Shown piece by piece: positions 62,667 to 64,000 of a DNA stretch of 64,000 bases. The notes below the pieces were generated by a model that saw only the letters and a program-made list of their open reading frames with translations, was not told the DNA's origin and searched no databases. Within the stretch, counting starts at the first letter, position 1. The number at the start of each line of letters is the position of its first letter. The position numbers and the translations under genes were made by a program. This stretch comes from Fervidibacillus halotolerans (GTDB lineage: Bacteria; Bacillota; Bacilli; Bacillales; Caldibacillaceae), in NCBI RefSeq assembly GCF_026547205.1, contig NZ_CP106877.1, positions 1,576,771 to 1,640,770 on the forward strand, in the 5' to 3' direction.

Positions 62667-63089
62667 CTAAATATAAAACATATAACCTGTTTCGTTCGAC
62701 TCTTCATCGGAATAATCTGCCAAATCTTTCAATGTCGTTTGATCTAATACATTTCGAATGGCATCTCGAATACGAATCCAAAGCTCTCTTTTTGCCGGCT
62801 CTTCCTCCTCGATTCCTTCCACGAGACGAATCGGTCCTTCTAACGTACGAATGATATCACCTGCAGTTATTTTATCCGGATCCCTAGATAAAATATAACC
62901 ACCATGAGCACCACGAACACTTTTCACTAATCCTGCATTTCGAAGTGGGGAGACGATCTGTTCCAAATAATTTTCCGATAAATCGTTCGCTTGAGCAATC
63001 GCTTTTAACGGTAACGGTCCTTCTCCATAATTTCTTGCCAGTTCGATCATAATCGTCAATCCGTAACGGCCCTTTGTGGAAATTCTCAT
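62667..63089 (-). CDS. cymR: Rrf2 family regulator CymR
   Basis: CymR (140 aa) is the repressor of cysteine metabolism that works with CysK as sensor. The winged helix reads MRISTKGRYGLTIMIELARN and NDLSENYLEQIVSPLRNAGLVKSVRGAHGGY. It has no cysteine at all, so it cannot bind an iron-sulfur cluster as IscR or NsrR do. It lies upstream of iscS-like and mnmA and opposite rarA, the Bacillus order. Confidence 0.92.
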   Translation of the reverse strand: MRISTKGRYGLTIMIELARNYGEGPLPLKAIAQANDLSENYLEQIVSPLRNAGLVKSVRGAHGGYILSRDPDKITAGDIIRTLEGPIRLVEGIEEEEPAKRELWIRIRDAIRNVLDQTTLKDLADYSDEESNETGYMFYI

Positions 63090-63127
63090 GGGAACACCTC
63101 AATATTCATCCGACTTTTTTCTATGGA

Positions 63128-63136
63128 ATTATAGCA
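63128..63136 (-). promoter_or_regulatory. Extended -10 promoter of cymR
   Basis: On the minus strand TGCTATAAT (63136-63128) is a perfect extended -10 about 40 bases before the cymR start. No good -35 stands at the right distance. Confidence 0.65.
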
Positions 63137-63184
63137 CATTTTTCCCTAATCAACCAGATACATGGCTCGTTATCTTTTTCCGGA

Positions 63185-63212
63185 TTGAAAAATATGGTAG
63201 ATTAATGATAAT
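63185..63212 (+). promoter_or_regulatory. Sigma-A promoter of rarA
   Basis: TTGAAA (63185-63190), 16 bases, GATAAT (63207-63212), about 20 bases before the rarA start codon. Confidence 0.6.
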
Positions 63213-63234
63213 GAATACAGATAGGGGAATGAAG

Positions 63235-64000
63235 ATGAGTATCAAACCGTTAGCTTACCGAATGCGTCCTCGAAAAATTGAAGAGGTAATCGGTCAAACC
63301 CATTTAGTCGGAAAAGGAAAAATCATCGATCGAATGGTGAAAGCGAGAAATTTATCTTCCATGATTTTATATGGGCCTCCAGGTGTAGGAAAAACATCGA
63401 TCGCTAGTGCCATTGCAGGAAGCACGAACTACGCTTTCCGCACGTTAAACGCCGTTACGAATAATAAAAAGGATCTGCAAATTGTCATCGAAGAAGCAAA
63501 AATGAGTGGGCGCGTCATTTTATTTTTAGATGAGGTGCATCGCCTTGACAAAGCGAAGCAGGACTACCTTCTTCCCTTTTTGGAAAACGGAATGGTCGTA
63601 TTAATTGGTGCAACGACAGGAAATCCGTACCACGTAATTAACCCAGCTTTACGAAGTCGTTGCCAAATTTTCGAGTTAAAACCATTAGAAACAAAGGATA
63701 TACAAAAGGCAATATCCTTGGCACTGAAAGATAAAGAACGGGGACTCGGAACATATCCGGTAGAGATGGAAGAAGAGGCTCGTAACTTTTTATCCCAATC
63801 TGTCGGTGGTGATCTTCGCAGTGCGTTAAATGCTTTGGAATTAGCTGTGATGTCAACAGATCCGAACGAAGAAGGAAAGATTTTAATTACAAAGGAGATC
63901 ATCGGTGAATGTGTACAAAAAAAATCCTTTTCCCATGATAAAGACGGTGACCATCATTACGATGTATTGTCTGCCTTTCAAAAGTCGATACGAGGAAGTG
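63235..64000 (+). CDS. rarA: Replication-associated recombination protein RarA (partial, cut by window edge)
   Basis: The first 255 codons of an AAA+ ATPase: KPLAYRMRPRKIEEVIGQTH, Walker A YGPPGVGKTSIA, Walker B VILFLDEVHRLDK, sensor 1 LIGATTGNPYHVINPALRSRC. RarA (MgsA/WRNIP1) acts at stalled forks and binds SSB. AGGGGA precedes the ATG. It continues past the right edge without a stop. It is divergent from cymR, as in Bacillus (yrvN). Confidence 0.95.
   Translation, partial: MSIKPLAYRMRPRKIEEVIGQTHLVGKGKIIDRMVKARNLSSMILYGPPGVGKTSIASAIAGSTNYAFRTLNAVTNNKKDLQIVIEEAKMSGRVILFLDEVHRLDKAKQDYLLPFLENGMVVLIGATTGNPYHVINPALRSRCQIFELKPLETKDIQKAISLALKDKERGLGTYPVEMEEEARNFLSQSVGGDLRSALNALELAVMSTDPNEEGKILITKEIIGECVQKKSFSHDKDGDHHYDVLSAFQKSIRGS

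Overview
The window looks like a chromosomal core segment of a low-GC, endospore-forming, potentially competent member of the Bacillaceae. Spore genes (gpr, sda, an uninterrupted sigK, yqfC/yqfD), the comE locus, T-box leaders, a CIRCE operator and strong AGGAGG-type ribosome binding sites all fit this. I see no rRNA, tRNA, CRISPR array, prophage or intact insertion sequence. Almost all genes lie on the minus strand. The gene order matches two blocks that, as I remember the Bacillus subtilis map, are separate there.

Block 1 (about 1-39400), read in the direction of transcription from right to left: yqeG, yqeH, aroE, yhbY, nadD, yqeK, rsfS, yqeM; comER (plus strand) facing comEA-comEB-comEC; yqzM (plus), holA, rpsT (plus), gpr, yqxA, lepA, hemW, then hrcA-grpE-dnaK-dnaJ-prmA-rsmE-mtaB, deoC, a Na/Pi transporter (plus), rpsU-yqeY, yqeZ-floA, a hypothetical gene, yqfC-yqfD-phoH-pgpH-ybeY-dgkA-cdd-era-yqzL-recO, and a glycyl T-box whose gene lies off the left edge. 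This block covers ribosome assembly, NAD synthesis, DNA uptake, heat shock, c-di-AMP turnover and membrane microdomains. spoIIP is absent from its usual place beside gpr.

The joint (about 39400-42460) holds sda behind a cluster of DnaA boxes, sigK, a decayed secreted thermonuclease gene and a near-empty stretch.

Block 2 (about 42460-64000), again from right to left: rarA (plus, cut by the right edge), cymR, iscS-like, mnmA, recD2, yrzR, yrrI, an alanyl T-box with alaS, yrzL-ruvX-yrzB, mltG-trmR-trhP1-trhP2-udk, greA, pbpI, yrrS, mtnN and yrhC. tRNA wobble modification is concentrated here (mnmA with its cysteine desulfurase; trhP1/trhP2 with trmR). yrrT and mccAB are missing between yrrS, mtnN and yrhC, and glnQHMP and yrrB are missing around recD2.

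I found no convincing undescribed multi-gene system. The best leads are a hairpin before yqfC that overlaps a sigma-E-like promoter and buries the ribosome binding site, two copies (plus a shorter relative) of a roughly 190-bp dispersed repeat, the DnaA-box cluster before sda, the missing spoIIP, and a few small uncharacterised ORFs. Coordinates use start codons chosen by ribosome binding site spacing; several are TTG or GTG. Family assignments rest on reading the translated sequences, not on database searches.
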